Positions 51,984 to 60,553 of a stretch of 64,000 bases of DNA are shown here, piece by piece. This DNA is from Streptomyces lunaelactis (GTDB lineage: Bacteria > Actinomycetota > Actinomycetes > Streptomycetales > Streptomycetaceae). Position numbers and translations under genes: made by a program. The stretch covers positions 4,154,001 to 4,218,000 of the forward strand of contig NZ_CP026304.1 of NCBI RefSeq assembly GCF_003054555.1. Direction: 5' to 3'. Under the pieces are notes generated by a model that saw nothing but the letters and a program-made list of their open reading frames with translations, was not told the origin of the DNA and made no database searches. How positions within the stretch are numbered: the first letter of the stretch is position 1; each line of letters opens with the position of its first letter.

Positions 51984-54221
51984 CTACTTCTCGGCGGTCA
52001 GGTCGTAGAGCGTCGTACCCCCCACGGTGACCGCGGTGAAGTTCTCCTCGACCCAGGTGGTGATCGCCGAACTGCCGCCACCGCCGGGGCCACCGCCGTT
52101 GCCGCCGCCCCCGATGAAGTAGTGGACCTTGCCGTCCGCCACGTACTGCCGGAACTGCGCGAGGGTCGGGGACGGGTCGCTGCCGTTGAAGCCGCCGATC
52201 GCCATGACCGGCTTTCCGGTGGCGAGTTGGTAGCTGGCGGCGTTCTGGGAGCCGATGGCGGCGGCGGCCCAGGTGTAGTCGCCGGCGTTCTGCGTCAGCT
52301 TCGCCTCGACGGCGGAGTTGACGTTCGCGCCGTTGAGGAGGCCGCCCATGCCACCGGCGCCGCCGCCCTCGCGGCCGCCCATGCCACCGGGCATCTGGCC
52401 CTGTGCTTGTCCCTGTGCTTGTCCCTGGCCTTGACGCTGCCCCTGGCCCTGGCCGTTCGGCGGCTGACCCTGACCCCGAGCCTGGCCCTGGCCCTGGCCC
52501 TGGCCCTGGCCCTGAGCCTGTCCCTGTCCCTGCTGACCGGTCGGCGGCTGCATGCCGCCGTCGCGCGCACCGCCGCCGCCCGGACCGCCTCGGCCACCGG
52601 CCACCGCCGGTCCCGCCGTCACGATCGAGCCCGCGTGCCCCTCGCTCACCGTGGTGAGGGAGTACGCCACCGGCCCGGCCACCGACGCGGCCAGCGCCAA
52701 CACCGCCGCGCCGAGCGCCAGTCGGCGCCCCGGGCGCCCGAGCCTGCCGGCGATCAGCAGCCCCGCCGCACCCGCCAGACCGCCGATCAGCACCGCCCAC
52801 CGCAGCCACGGCAGATAGTCCGTGCTCCGGCCCAGCAGCGTGTACGACCAGTACGCCGTCACCGCGACCGTCCCGGCCAGCGCCGCGGACGCCGCGAACG
52901 AGCGCCGCTCCTCCCACAGCACCGTCGCGCCCATGCCGACCAGCGCAGCGATGTACGGCGCCAGCGCCACCGTGTAGTACTCGTGGAAGATCCCGGCCAT
53001 GAAGCTGAAGATCGCCACGGTGATCAGCAGGGAGCCGCCCCAGACCAGGAACGCGGCGCGGGCAGTGTCCGTACGCTTCGAGCGCCAGGTGACCACAAGT
53101 CCCGCGACGAGCAGCAGCAGCGCGGCGGGCAGCAGCCACGAGATCTGGCCGCCGATGGTGTCGTTGAACATCCGGCCGATGCCGGTCTCGCCCCAGCCAC
53201 GGCCGCCGCCACCGCCACCGCCACCGCCGACGCTGCCGGTCTCATTGCCGTTGATCCGGCCGAGGCCGTTGTAGCCGAAGGTCAGCTCAAGGAAGCTGTT
53301 GTTCTGCGAGCCGCCGATGTACGGACGCGAGGCCGCCGGCCAGAGCTCGACGATCGCCACCCACCAGCCGCCCGCGACGATCATCGCCAGGCCGGACAGG
53401 GCGAGTTGGCCGAGCCGCCGCCGCAGAGTCGTCGGCGCGAACACCCCGTACACCAGCGCCAGCGGCGGCAGGATCAGGAACGCCTGCAGCGTCTTCGTCA
53501 GGAACGCGAGTCCGACCGCGACGCCCGCCCAGACCAGCCACTTCGTCCGAGCGCCCTCCAGCGCGCGCAGCACGCAGTACACCGTCACCGTCATCAGCAG
53601 CGCGAGCAGTGCGTCCGGGTTGTTGAAGCGGAACATCAGCACGGCGACGGGCGTCAGCGCCAGCACCGCGCCCGCGATCAGCCCGGCGGCCGGGGTGAAG
53701 CGGCGGCGCACGGCGGCGTACAGCACAGCGACCGTCGCGACCCCCATCAGCACCTCGGGCAGCAGGATCTGCCAGGAGCCGAGCCCGAAGAGCCGTACGG
53801 ACAGGGCCATCGGCCAGAGCGCGGCCGGGGGCTTGTCGACGGTGATCGAGTTCGCGGCGTCGGAGGAGCCGAAGAAGAGGGCCTTCCAGCTCTCGCTGCC
53901 GGCCTGCGCGGCGGCGGAGTAGAAGGAGTTGGCGTAGCCGGAAGACTTCAGGTTGTAGACGTAGAGCAGGGCGGTGGCGAGAAGAAGCGCGAGGAAGGCG
54001 GGCCGCACCCAGCGGGCGTCATCCTCCCGCCCGCGCCAGATCCGGGCCATGGGCCCGCGCGCCCGGCGGTGCCCGCCGAGCCCCTGCTGTGCGGCGCCGG
54101 GCGGGAGGGGGGCGGCGCCGGGTGCGGGCCTGTCGGCGGGAGCGAGATCCACCGTCTGCGGCAGGAGCCCCGGCGGGCTGCCCGGGGGCGGGTACGCGTG
54201 GCTGTCGTGCGACGTGGTCAT
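51984..54221 (-). CDS. Glycosyltransferase family 39 (PMT/ArnT-like) membrane protein
   Basis: A 745-residue GT-C enzyme that should transfer sugar from polyprenyl-phosphate donors outside the membrane. About ten helices follow a Pro-rich start. The first extracellular loop has the acidic catalytic pattern in SITVDKPPAALWPMALSVRL (Asp-Lys-Pro). A further periplasmic motif is in RFNNPDALLALLMTVTVYCV. Near residue 550 there is a Gly-Gln repeat (GQGQAQGQGQGQGQGQARGQ) and Gly-rich linker before a C-terminal extracellular domain (GDYTWAAAAIGSQNAASYQL, PVMAIGGFNGSDPSPTLAQF). ATG overlaps the upstream GT2-GtrA stop by four bases. Confidence 0.88.
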   Translation of the reverse strand: MTTSHDSHAYPPPGSPPGLLPQTVDLAPADRPAPGAAPLPPGAAQQGLGGHRRARGPMARIWRGREDDARWVRPAFLALLLATALLYVYNLKSSGYANSFYSAAAQAGSESWKALFFGSSDAANSITVDKPPAALWPMALSVRLFGLGSWQILLPEVLMGVATVAVLYAAVRRRFTPAAGLIAGAVLALTPVAVLMFRFNNPDALLALLMTVTVYCVLRALEGARTKWLVWAGVAVGLAFLTKTLQAFLILPPLALVYGVFAPTTLRRRLGQLALSGLAMIVAGGWWVAIVELWPAASRPYIGGSQNNSFLELTFGYNGLGRINGNETGSVGGGGGGGGGRGWGETGIGRMFNDTIGGQISWLLPAALLLLVAGLVVTWRSKRTDTARAAFLVWGGSLLITVAIFSFMAGIFHEYYTVALAPYIAALVGMGATVLWEERRSFAASAALAGTVAVTAYWSYTLLGRSTDYLPWLRWAVLIGGLAGAAGLLIAGRLGRPGRRLALGAAVLALAASVAGPVAYSLTTVSEGHAGSIVTAGPAVAGGRGGPGGGGARDGGMQPPTGQQGQGQAQGQGQGQGQGQARGQGQPPNGQGQGQRQGQGQAQGQAQGQMPGGMGGREGGGAGGMGGLLNGANVNSAVEAKLTQNAGDYTWAAAAIGSQNAASYQLATGKPVMAIGGFNGSDPSPTLAQFRQYVADGKVHYFIGGGGNGGGPGGGGSSAITTWVEENFTAVTVGGTTLYDLTAEK

Positions 54222-55642
54222 CGTGCGTTCCTCTGGTCGTTGTCCTGCGGGACGACGCGCAACTGCGTCGTCACGTCCCACGTGCGGTCCGCGGCTTCAC
54301 AGGCGCGGAAGTCGGCTGTGTCGTACGGGTGCTGCGACCGGTAGGCCACGGGCGGGGTCGTCGCGGATTCGCCGGTCGCGGATTCGCGTGCCGCGGGCGC
54401 ATCGCGCCGGTCGGGAAAGACCCATGCCCGGAAGAGCAGGAACCGCAGCACCGTCGCCGCCAGGTTCGCGGCGATCAGGACCGCCAGTTCGGTGCTGTGG
54501 CCGGGATTTCCGGCGGCCGCGTCCAGGGCGGCCAGCGATCCGCTCGTCAGGGCGAGGCCGATACCGAACACGACCAGGCCCTGGGCCTGATGCCGTACGG
54601 CGCGGTCCCGGCCGCGTACCCCGAAGGTGAGCCGGCGGTTCGCGGCCGTGTTCGCGACGGCGGACAGCAGCAGCGCGCCCGCATTGGCGACCTGAGGCCC
54701 GACGCCCGCCCGGAAGAGCGAGTACAGCAGCAGATAGAGCAGCGTGGAGAGCGCGCCGACCACACAGAAACCGACCAGCTGGCGGGCGAGACCACCCGGC
54801 ACTCCGCTGAGCTGCCGGTCCCGCGGGTCGTCCCCGAAGGGCCGCGCAAGACGGTCCAGCGGCAGCGCGCCGACCGCGAGCGCCCGCCCCACCCGCCATA
54901 CCCCCTTGAGGTCCTCGGTCGCCGTGCTCACGATGTGCACCGTGGAGTCGGGGTCGTCGACCCAGTCCACCGGCACCTCATGGATGCGCAGCCCGGCGCG
55001 CTCCGCAAGCACCAGCAGCTCGGTGTCGAAGAACCACCCGGTGTCCTCGACCATCGGCAGCAGACGCTCGGCGACCTCACGCCGTATCGCCTTGAATCCG
55101 CACTGGGCGTCGGAGAAACGTGCGGCGAGCGACCCGCGCAGAATCAGGTTGTAGGCACGCGAGATGAACTCCCGCTTCGGGCCGCGCACCACCCGCGACG
55201 AGCGCGCCAGACGCGATCCGATCGCGAGGTCGGAGTGCCCGGAGATCAGCGGCGCGACCAGCGGCAGCAGCGCGTTGAGGTCCGTCGACAGATCCACGTC
55301 CATGTAGGCGAGGACGGGCGCGTCGGAGTGCGACCACACGGTGCGCAGTGCGCGCCCCCGCCCCTTCTCCTCCAGCCGGTACGCCCGCACTTCGGCGATC
55401 GTGCCGTCGAGCCGGGCCGCCACCTCGGGGGTGCGGTCGGTGCTCGCGTTGTCGGCGATGGTGATCCGGAAGCCGTACGGGAAGGTCCGCGCGAGGTGGT
55501 CGTACAGCCGCAGGACGCACCGTTCGAGGTCGTCCTCCTCGTTGTAGACCGGGATCACCACATCGAGTACGGGCAGGTCGGCCGCGTCGGCGAGCAGATG
55601 CTCCCGGGCCGGCAGAGTCCCCATTGGGGTGTCGGTTCGCAT
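54218..55642 (-). CDS. Bifunctional GT2 glycosyltransferase / GtrA-like membrane protein
   Basis: A 474-residue fusion. The first ~240 residues are a GT-A fold dolichyl-phosphate-mannose-synthase-like transferase (LDVVIPVYNEEDDLERCVLR, ITIADNASTDRTPEVAARLD, APVLAYMDVDLSTDLNALLP with the DxD motif). The last ~200 contain four helices of the GtrA type (LVGFCVVGALSTLLYLLLYS, VANAGALLLSAVANTAANRR). It probably makes and flips a polyprenyl-linked sugar that the following GT39 protein transfers to its acceptor. It follows a two-component system on the same strand. Confidence 0.9.
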   Translation of the reverse strand: MRTDTPMGTLPAREHLLADAADLPVLDVVIPVYNEEDDLERCVLRLYDHLARTFPYGFRITIADNASTDRTPEVAARLDGTIAEVRAYRLEEKGRGRALRTVWSHSDAPVLAYMDVDLSTDLNALLPLVAPLISGHSDLAIGSRLARSSRVVRGPKREFISRAYNLILRGSLAARFSDAQCGFKAIRREVAERLLPMVEDTGWFFDTELLVLAERAGLRIHEVPVDWVDDPDSTVHIVSTATEDLKGVWRVGRALAVGALPLDRLARPFGDDPRDRQLSGVPGGLARQLVGFCVVGALSTLLYLLLYSLFRAGVGPQVANAGALLLSAVANTAANRRLTFGVRGRDRAVRHQAQGLVVFGIGLALTSGSLAALDAAAGNPGHSTELAVLIAANLAATVLRFLLFRAWVFPDRRDAPAARESATGESATTPPVAYRSQHPYDTADFRACEAADRTWDVTTQLRVVPQDNDQRNAR

Positions 55643-55667
55643 GGAACGACACTCGGCCCGGGCGCTG

Positions 55668-57278
55668 TCACAGCTGTGTGATGCGCCTGTGCCCCGTCTG
55701 TGAGTCGTACGCGGGAGCCCGACCGGCCCCGGGAGCCCAGCCGGCCCCTGCCGTCCAACCCGCCCCAGAAGTCCCTGCCGCCCCTGCCGCCCCTGCCGGC
55801 AGTTCCACGGCGAAGACCGTGTGCCCCGGCTCGCTCCGCACACCGACCCGGCCGCCGTGCACGGCGACGACCGCCTGCACGATCGCGAGCCCGAGACCGG
55901 TGGATCCGGCGTGCCGGGACCTGGACGCGTCGCCGCGCGCGAACCGTTCGAAGATGTGCGGCAGCAGCGCGGGCGGAATGCCCGGCCCGTCGTCCTCGAC
56001 CTCCAGCACGACCGTCGGTCCGCCGACCCGGACCCGCGCGGTGACGGTCGTCCCGGGTGGCGTGTGGGTACGGGCGTTCGCCAGCAGATTGACCAGCACC
56101 TGATGGAGGCGGGCGCCGTCACCCTGTACGTTCGCGGGCTCCACCGGCAGCTCCAGCCGCCACTTGTGGTCCTGGCCCGCCGCCCGCGCATCGCCGACCG
56201 CGTCCACGACCAGCGGCGAGAGATCAGTGCTCTCGCAGGAGAGCGGGCGTCCGGCGTCGAGCCGCGCGAGCAGCAGCAGATCCTCGACCAGGCCCGTCAT
56301 CCGGGTCGCCTCGGCCTCGATCCGCCCCAGCGCATGCCGGGTGTCGGCGCCGACCTCCTCCCGGCCGCGCCGGGTGAGCTCGGCGTATCCGCGGATCGAC
56401 GCCAGCGGCGTACGCAGCTCATGGCTGGCGTCCGCGACGAACTGCCGCACTCGCGTCTCGCTCTCCTGCCGCACCACCAGTGCTGAACCGACGTGCCCCA
56501 GCATCCGGTTGAGCGCCGCTCCGACCTGTCCGACCTCGGTCCGCGGATCGGCCTCGGCGTCCGGCACCCGCTCGTGCAGGGCCACCTCGCCGCTGTGCAG
56601 CGGCATTTCGGAGACGCGGGTCGCGGTCGCGGCGACCCGCCGCAGTGGCCGCAGCGCAAAGCCGACCAGGGCAGTACCCGCGATTCCGGCGGCGATCAGC
56701 CCGGCACCGGTGACGGAGACCTCGACCAGGACCAGCGTGGTCAGCGCGTCCTGTACGTCGCTCAGCGGAACCCCGACGAGGTAGGAGCCGCGAACCCCCG
56801 TGACGTACTCGACCCGGTAGTCGCCACGGCCCGGCAGCTCCAGGGTGTGCGGACGGCCATCTCGCGCGACCTGGGCGAGAGCCTTGGACTGTGTCTCGGT
56901 GAGCGGGCTCGCAAGCGGCTCCAGCGCGTCAGTCTTCCGTTCGACGCTGGCCACGGCCTCGGAGACCGTGCCGTCCTTGGCGAGCTGGGCACCCACGGTA
57001 CCCACCGGCGTACCCCCGCCGATGACGAAGTCGAGCGGCCCCCTGTCGGAGGGCATGCCGAGCGGCCGCTCCTCGACCGGGCCCGGTGGGCCGGAGGCAC
57101 GCATGCCGACCGTGGCCAGTTGGGTGTCCAACTGCCCGTACAGATAAGTGCGGTAGGCGATCGTCGTGACCGTGCCGATCACCGCCGCCACCACCGCGAT
57201 CAGTGCCACCGCGGAGACCACGAGACGGGTCCGCAACGACCACCGGCGGCCCCTCAGGCTACTCACCGAACTACTCAC
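55668..57278 (-). CDS. OmpR-type sensor histidine kinase (EnvZ/CseC-like)
   Basis: A 536-residue kinase. TM1 (LVVSAVALIAVVAAVIGTVT), an extracellular sensor of ~130 residues, TM2 (VSVTGAGLIAAGIAGTALVG), a HAMP domain, HisKA with the phospho-His in FVADASHELRTPLASIRGYA (His near residue 295), and HATPase motifs LVNLLANARTHTPPG, VEDDGPGIPPALL and GSTGLGLAIVQAV. The C-terminus is a low-complexity Gly/Ala/Trp tail. GTG at 57278 overlaps the regulator stop by eight bases; GTG at 57266 is an alternative. Confidence 0.92.
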   Translation of the reverse strand: MSSSVSSLRGRRWSLRTRLVVSAVALIAVVAAVIGTVTTIAYRTYLYGQLDTQLATVGMRASGPPGPVEERPLGMPSDRGPLDFVIGGGTPVGTVGAQLAKDGTVSEAVASVERKTDALEPLASPLTETQSKALAQVARDGRPHTLELPGRGDYRVEYVTGVRGSYLVGVPLSDVQDALTTLVLVEVSVTGAGLIAAGIAGTALVGFALRPLRRVAATATRVSEMPLHSGEVALHERVPDAEADPRTEVGQVGAALNRMLGHVGSALVVRQESETRVRQFVADASHELRTPLASIRGYAELTRRGREEVGADTRHALGRIEAEATRMTGLVEDLLLLARLDAGRPLSCESTDLSPLVVDAVGDARAAGQDHKWRLELPVEPANVQGDGARLHQVLVNLLANARTHTPPGTTVTARVRVGGPTVVLEVEDDGPGIPPALLPHIFERFARGDASRSRHAGSTGLGLAIVQAVVAVHGGRVGVRSEPGHTVFAVELPAGAAGAAGTSGAGWTAGAGWAPGAGRAPAYDSQTGHRRITQL

Positions 57279-58008
57279 CGGGCTTGATCAGATACCCGGC
57301 CCCGCGCCGGGTGTGAATCATCGGCGACCGCCCCGCGTCGATCTTCTTCCGCAGATACGAGACATACAGCTCGACGACATTGGCCTGCCCGCCGAAGTCG
57401 TACGACCACACCCGGTCGAGGATCTGCGCCTTGCTCAGCACCCGCCGCGGATTGCGCATGAGAAAGCGCAACAGCTCGAACTCGGTCGCCGTCAGATGAA
57501 TGAAGTCCCCGCCGCGGCTGACCTCATGACTGTCCTCGTCGAGGGTCAGGTCGCCGACCGCCAGCATCGACTCGCTCCGTTCGGTCGCCGTCCCGGACCG
57601 CCGGATCAGCCCGCGCAGCCTGGCCACGACCTCCTCCAGCGAGAACGGCTTGGTGACGTAGTCGTCGCCGCCCGCCGTCAGCCCCGCGATCCGGTCCTCG
57701 ACCGCGTCCCTGGCGGTCAGGAAGAGCACCGGCACCTCGGGCAGGTCGCGCCGCAGCCGCCCCAGGACGGCCAGGCCGTCCATGTCGGGCAGCATCACAT
57801 CCAGCACCACCGCGTCGGGCCGGAAGTCGCGCGCCGTACGCACGGCGCCCGCGCCGTCGCCGGCGCTGCGCACCTCCCACCCCTCGTAGCGCAGGGCCAT
57901 CGACAGCAGCTCGCTCAGCGCGGCCTCGTCGTCCACGACGAGTACGCGGACGGGACTGCCGTCCGGCCTGAGCATTTCGGTACGCCCGTGGGGCGAGGTC
58001 GTGGTCAT
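57271..58008 (-). CDS. OmpR/PhoB-family response regulator
   Basis: A 245-residue regulator. Receiver: VRVLVVDDEAALSELLSMAL, PDAVVLDVMLPDMDGLAVLG (phospho-Asp) and DDYVTKPFSLEEVVARLRGL (Lys). Winged-helix: LTLDEDSHEVSRGGDFIHLT, ATEFELLRFLMRNPRRVLSK, VELYVSYLRKKIDAGRSPMI. First gene of the run RR, kinase, GT2-GtrA, GT39, so it probably controls cell-surface glycosylation. An ATG 12 codons in (MLRPDGSP) is a possible alternative start. Confidence 0.93.
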   Translation of the reverse strand: MTTTSPHGRTEMLRPDGSPVRVLVVDDEAALSELLSMALRYEGWEVRSAGDGAGAVRTARDFRPDAVVLDVMLPDMDGLAVLGRLRRDLPEVPVLFLTARDAVEDRIAGLTAGGDDYVTKPFSLEEVVARLRGLIRRSGTATERSESMLAVGDLTLDEDSHEVSRGGDFIHLTATEFELLRFLMRNPRRVLSKAQILDRVWSYDFGGQANVVELYVSYLRKKIDAGRSPMIHTRRGAGYLIKPGE

Positions 58009-58074
58009 ACTCGTACCTTGCGACCCCGCCCTGAGAGCGCCCTTGCTCCTTCCTGTGAATTCCCTGAGAAAGGG

Positions 58075-58239
58075 CTAAGCGGTGTCGGGGAAGTCCGGGT
58101 GGGTGGAGGAGCGGGTCGAGGGCCGAGTCTGGCAAGGCGGAGGAAGGAGTCCACGCGGAGCGTCGGCGACTGACGACAACGCAGCCAGGCGACAGCCATC
58201 GGCCCGCGACGCCGCCCGGACTTCCCCGGGGCCGCTTAG
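58075..58239 (-). repeat. Dispersed palindromic-ended element, copy 2 (165 bp)
   Basis: Same length and orientation as copy 1, differing at two positions (GGAGG for GAAGG near the left end; CTTAG for CTCAG at the right end). Its right end provides the TAA stop (58236-58238) of the amidohydrolase gene. Left and right flanks show no target duplication. Confidence 0.9.
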
Positions 58240-59177
58240 GAATGCCGGGGCCCAAAGAGCCGGGCACCGTTGTCGTGGCACACCGCGCGCAGCCAGTCGT
58301 CCCCGAGCCCCAGCCGCTCGAGGGCCTGAAGCTGTTGGACGTACGGATAGGGGATGTTGGGGAAGTCCGTGCCCAGCACGATCCGGTCCCCGAGATCCGC
58401 GAGCCGCCCCCTCTCCCGCTCCGGGAAGGGTGCGAAACGCTCGCTGAAGTCCGTGAACGCCATGGTCGTGTCGAGCATCACCCCGGCGTACCGCTGCGCG
58501 AGATCCAGGAAGTCGGTGTACTCGGGCATCCCCATGTGCGCGACCACCAGCCGCAGCCGCGGATGCCGCGCGAGCAGCCGGCCCACCGGTTCGGGCCCGG
58601 TGTGCTTGCCGGGCGCGGGCCCGGACCCGCAGTGCATCACGACCGGGACCCCGGCCTCGGCGAGCAGCCCCCAGACGGGATCGAGCAGCGCGTCATTGGG
58701 GTCGTACGAGCCGACCTGGAGGTGCGATTTGAAGATCCGCGCCCCGCTCTCGACCGCCTCTCGTACATAGCGCTCGACGCCCGCCTCGGGGAAGAGGGTC
58801 GCGGTGTGCACGCAGTCGGGCGTGCGCGCCGCGAAGTCCGCCGCCCAGCCGTTGAGCCAGGCGGCCATCCCGGCCTTGTGCGGATAGAGCATCGAGGTGA
58901 AGGAGAGGACCCCGAACTGCCGCAGCAGCGCGACCCGTTGTTCTTCCTCGTGCCGATAGGTGATCGGCCACCGCATCCCCGTGAGCGGGCCGACGGCGTC
59001 GAAGTAGGCCCAGACCTTCTTGAGGACCTGCTCCGGCATGAAGTGGGTGTGCACGTCGACGAGTCCGGGCAGCCCGAGCCGCTGCCAGAACTCCCGTACA
59101 TCCGCGGCTTCTCGCCCGCTCTCGGCCCCGCTCTCACTCCCGCTCAAAGTCGTAGCTCCGCTCGACCTTGGCGACAT
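58236..59177 (-). CDS. Amidohydrolase family protein (TIM-barrel metal hydrolase)
   Basis: A 313-residue amidohydrolase-2-type enzyme. Metal ligands: HTH in LVDVHTHFMPEQVL, His in VVMHCGSG, His in LVVAHMGMPEY, and Asp in IVLGTDFPNIPYPYV. This pattern matches the ACMSD/gamma-resorcylate decarboxylase-like branch, so hydrolysis or decarboxylation are both possible. The start is uncertain: ATG at 59177 overlaps the upstream monooxygenase gene by 44 bp; later starts near residue 11 (TTG) are possible. The stop codon lies in the palindromic element. Confidence 0.85.
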   Translation of the reverse strand: MSPRSSGATTLSGSESGAESGREAADVREFWQRLGLPGLVDVHTHFMPEQVLKKVWAYFDAVGPLTGMRWPITYRHEEEQRVALLRQFGVLSFTSMLYPHKAGMAAWLNGWAADFAARTPDCVHTATLFPEAGVERYVREAVESGARIFKSHLQVGSYDPNDALLDPVWGLLAEAGVPVVMHCGSGPAPGKHTGPEPVGRLLARHPRLRLVVAHMGMPEYTDFLDLAQRYAGVMLDTTMAFTDFSERFAPFPERERGRLADLGDRIVLGTDFPNIPYPYVQQLQALERLGLGDDWLRAVCHDNGARLFGPRHS

Positions 59178-59469
59178 GGACGCTGTAGCTCTCGTACCAC
59201 TCGGCCCGCCCGCGCTTCTGCGCGGCCTGGTGCTCCAGATTCCGCTGCCAGGTGGCGATGGATTCCTCGTCCCTGAAGTACCCGACGGTGATCCCGAGCC
59301 CGCCGGGCGTCCGCGCCGACTCGTATCCGAGGAAGCCGGGGACCTCCGCCACCAGTTCCTTCATGCGCTCGGCGGTCTCGCCGTACCCCTCGGGCCGCCC
59401 GGTCGGGACAGAGGTGAAGACCACTGCGTAATAAGGCGGTTCATGCCCCGCCACAGGTTTGATGCTCAT
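59134..59469 (-). CDS. Antibiotic biosynthesis monooxygenase (ABM) domain protein
   Basis: A 111-residue dimeric alpha/beta-barrel protein: YYAVVFTSVPTGRPEGYGET, LVAEVPGFLGYESARTPGGL, GITVGYFRDEESIATWQRNL and HQAAQKRGRAEWYESYSVHV. The ABM fold covers monooxygenases and heme-degrading or non-catalytic proteins. GGAAGGTGGG precedes the ATG. Overlaps the amidohydrolase gene, so the two are probably translated from one mRNA. Confidence 0.87.
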   Translation of the reverse strand: MSIKPVAGHEPPYYAVVFTSVPTGRPEGYGETAERMKELVAEVPGFLGYESARTPGGLGITVGYFRDEESIATWQRNLEHQAAQKRGRAEWYESYSVHVAKVERSYDFERE

Positions 59470-59556
59470 GACACCCACCTTCCGTCCCTGGTCAGGGAGG
59501 TGTCCACCCTCATTGCCGTACGGGATCCTCAGGGGATCCAACATTTGACCTTCCGG

Positions 59557-60435
59557 TCAGAAGAGCCCGTCCTGTACGGCTCCGGGGGCACCGCTGTCCC
59601 CCGTCCCGACGAGGGGGACCGTCACCCCCGCGTCGCAGTCGGCCCCGACCAGTGCCCACCCGGTCATCAGCCGCGTATCGACCACGACCAGCCCGCCGTC
59701 CCCGGTCCGCAGATGCAGATCGGGCCCGGCGGCCGAGACCAGCCGGCCGGCGACGACCCCGTCGTCCACCAGCTCGCGCACCACCCCGGTCGCGGCCGGC
59801 AGCCCGTCGAGCCCGAACACCTCGCCATGATCGACCGCTTCGAAGTCCAGCCGCTCCAGCGACTCGGCCCACCCGTCGAGACCGACCGCGCGCCGGTGCA
59901 GCTCCTCGATCTCCGCGAACCGCTCGGCAGCCCCAGGCAGCGCGGCTCGTACCGCCCGCTTGTCCGCGTAACGAATCCGGTCCGGCACCCCCAGCGCGGT
60001 ACGCAGCAGCTCCTCGGTCCGCCGCGCCGCCATCAAAGGCCCGCGCCCCAGCCAGCTGAAGACCACGGCCCCCTGCTCCAGCAACCGAGCCGCCGCGCGC
60101 TCCTCGCGGGTGATCCCGACCTTGACCATCCCGGGACCGAACCAGGCGAGATACACGCGGTACGTCCGGGGGTCGTCGGCGATCGTGTCGGCGGCCACCG
60201 AGTGCGCCCGGTCCAGCCGCGCACACTCCGCACACCGCGCCTGGGTGGCGCGCCCGCTCACGACGGCCCGCAGCGGACAGGCGTTCCCCCGCGCCCCGAC
60301 GCACCGCCGCTCCCCCTCGGCCCGGAACCCCAGCTCCTTGCCGGCGGTCAGCGGACTGATCCGCCCGCCCTCCCACTCGAGCACGGCCATCCGCGTCCCA
60401 CGCGGCCAGCCGAGCCCCGCACACCGCCACGCCAT
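59557..60435 (-). CDS. DUF2797 domain-containing protein
   Basis: A 292-residue protein. Cysteine-rich spots (GERRCVGARGNACPLRAVV, ATQARCAECARLD) may bind zinc. The core reads YRVYLAWFGPGMVKVGITRE, followed by RLLEQGAVVFSWLGRGPLMA and ARRTEELLRTALGVPDRIRY, resembling a GIY-YIG-like fold (YLAWF...VKVGIT), which I recall for DUF2797. Function unknown. GGAGG precedes the ATG. Confidence 0.82.
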   Translation of the reverse strand: MAWRCAGLGWPRGTRMAVLEWEGGRISPLTAGKELGFRAEGERRCVGARGNACPLRAVVSGRATQARCAECARLDRAHSVAADTIADDPRTYRVYLAWFGPGMVKVGITREERAAARLLEQGAVVFSWLGRGPLMAARRTEELLRTALGVPDRIRYADKRAVRAALPGAAERFAEIEELHRRAVGLDGWAESLERLDFEAVDHGEVFGLDGLPAATGVVRELVDDGVVAGRLVSAAGPDLHLRTGDGGLVVVDTRLMTGWALVGADCDAGVTVPLVGTGDSGAPGAVQDGLF

Positions 60436-60553
60436 GGACACCTCCGGACACGCCTCCGGCCACACGTGTGGCGAATACGGGGACGCTACCCGAGCGCACT
60501 GACACCGGTCGTGGTCAAGCGGGCCCGCACGCACAACTGGGCTGAACACGCAT

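Noticed and set aside
52430..52560. CCTGGC-type tandem DNA repeats, considered as a CRISPR or satellite array
   Set aside because: They are in frame with the GT39 gene and encode its Gly-Gln linker; no spacers, so not CRISPR. No CRISPR array was found in the window.
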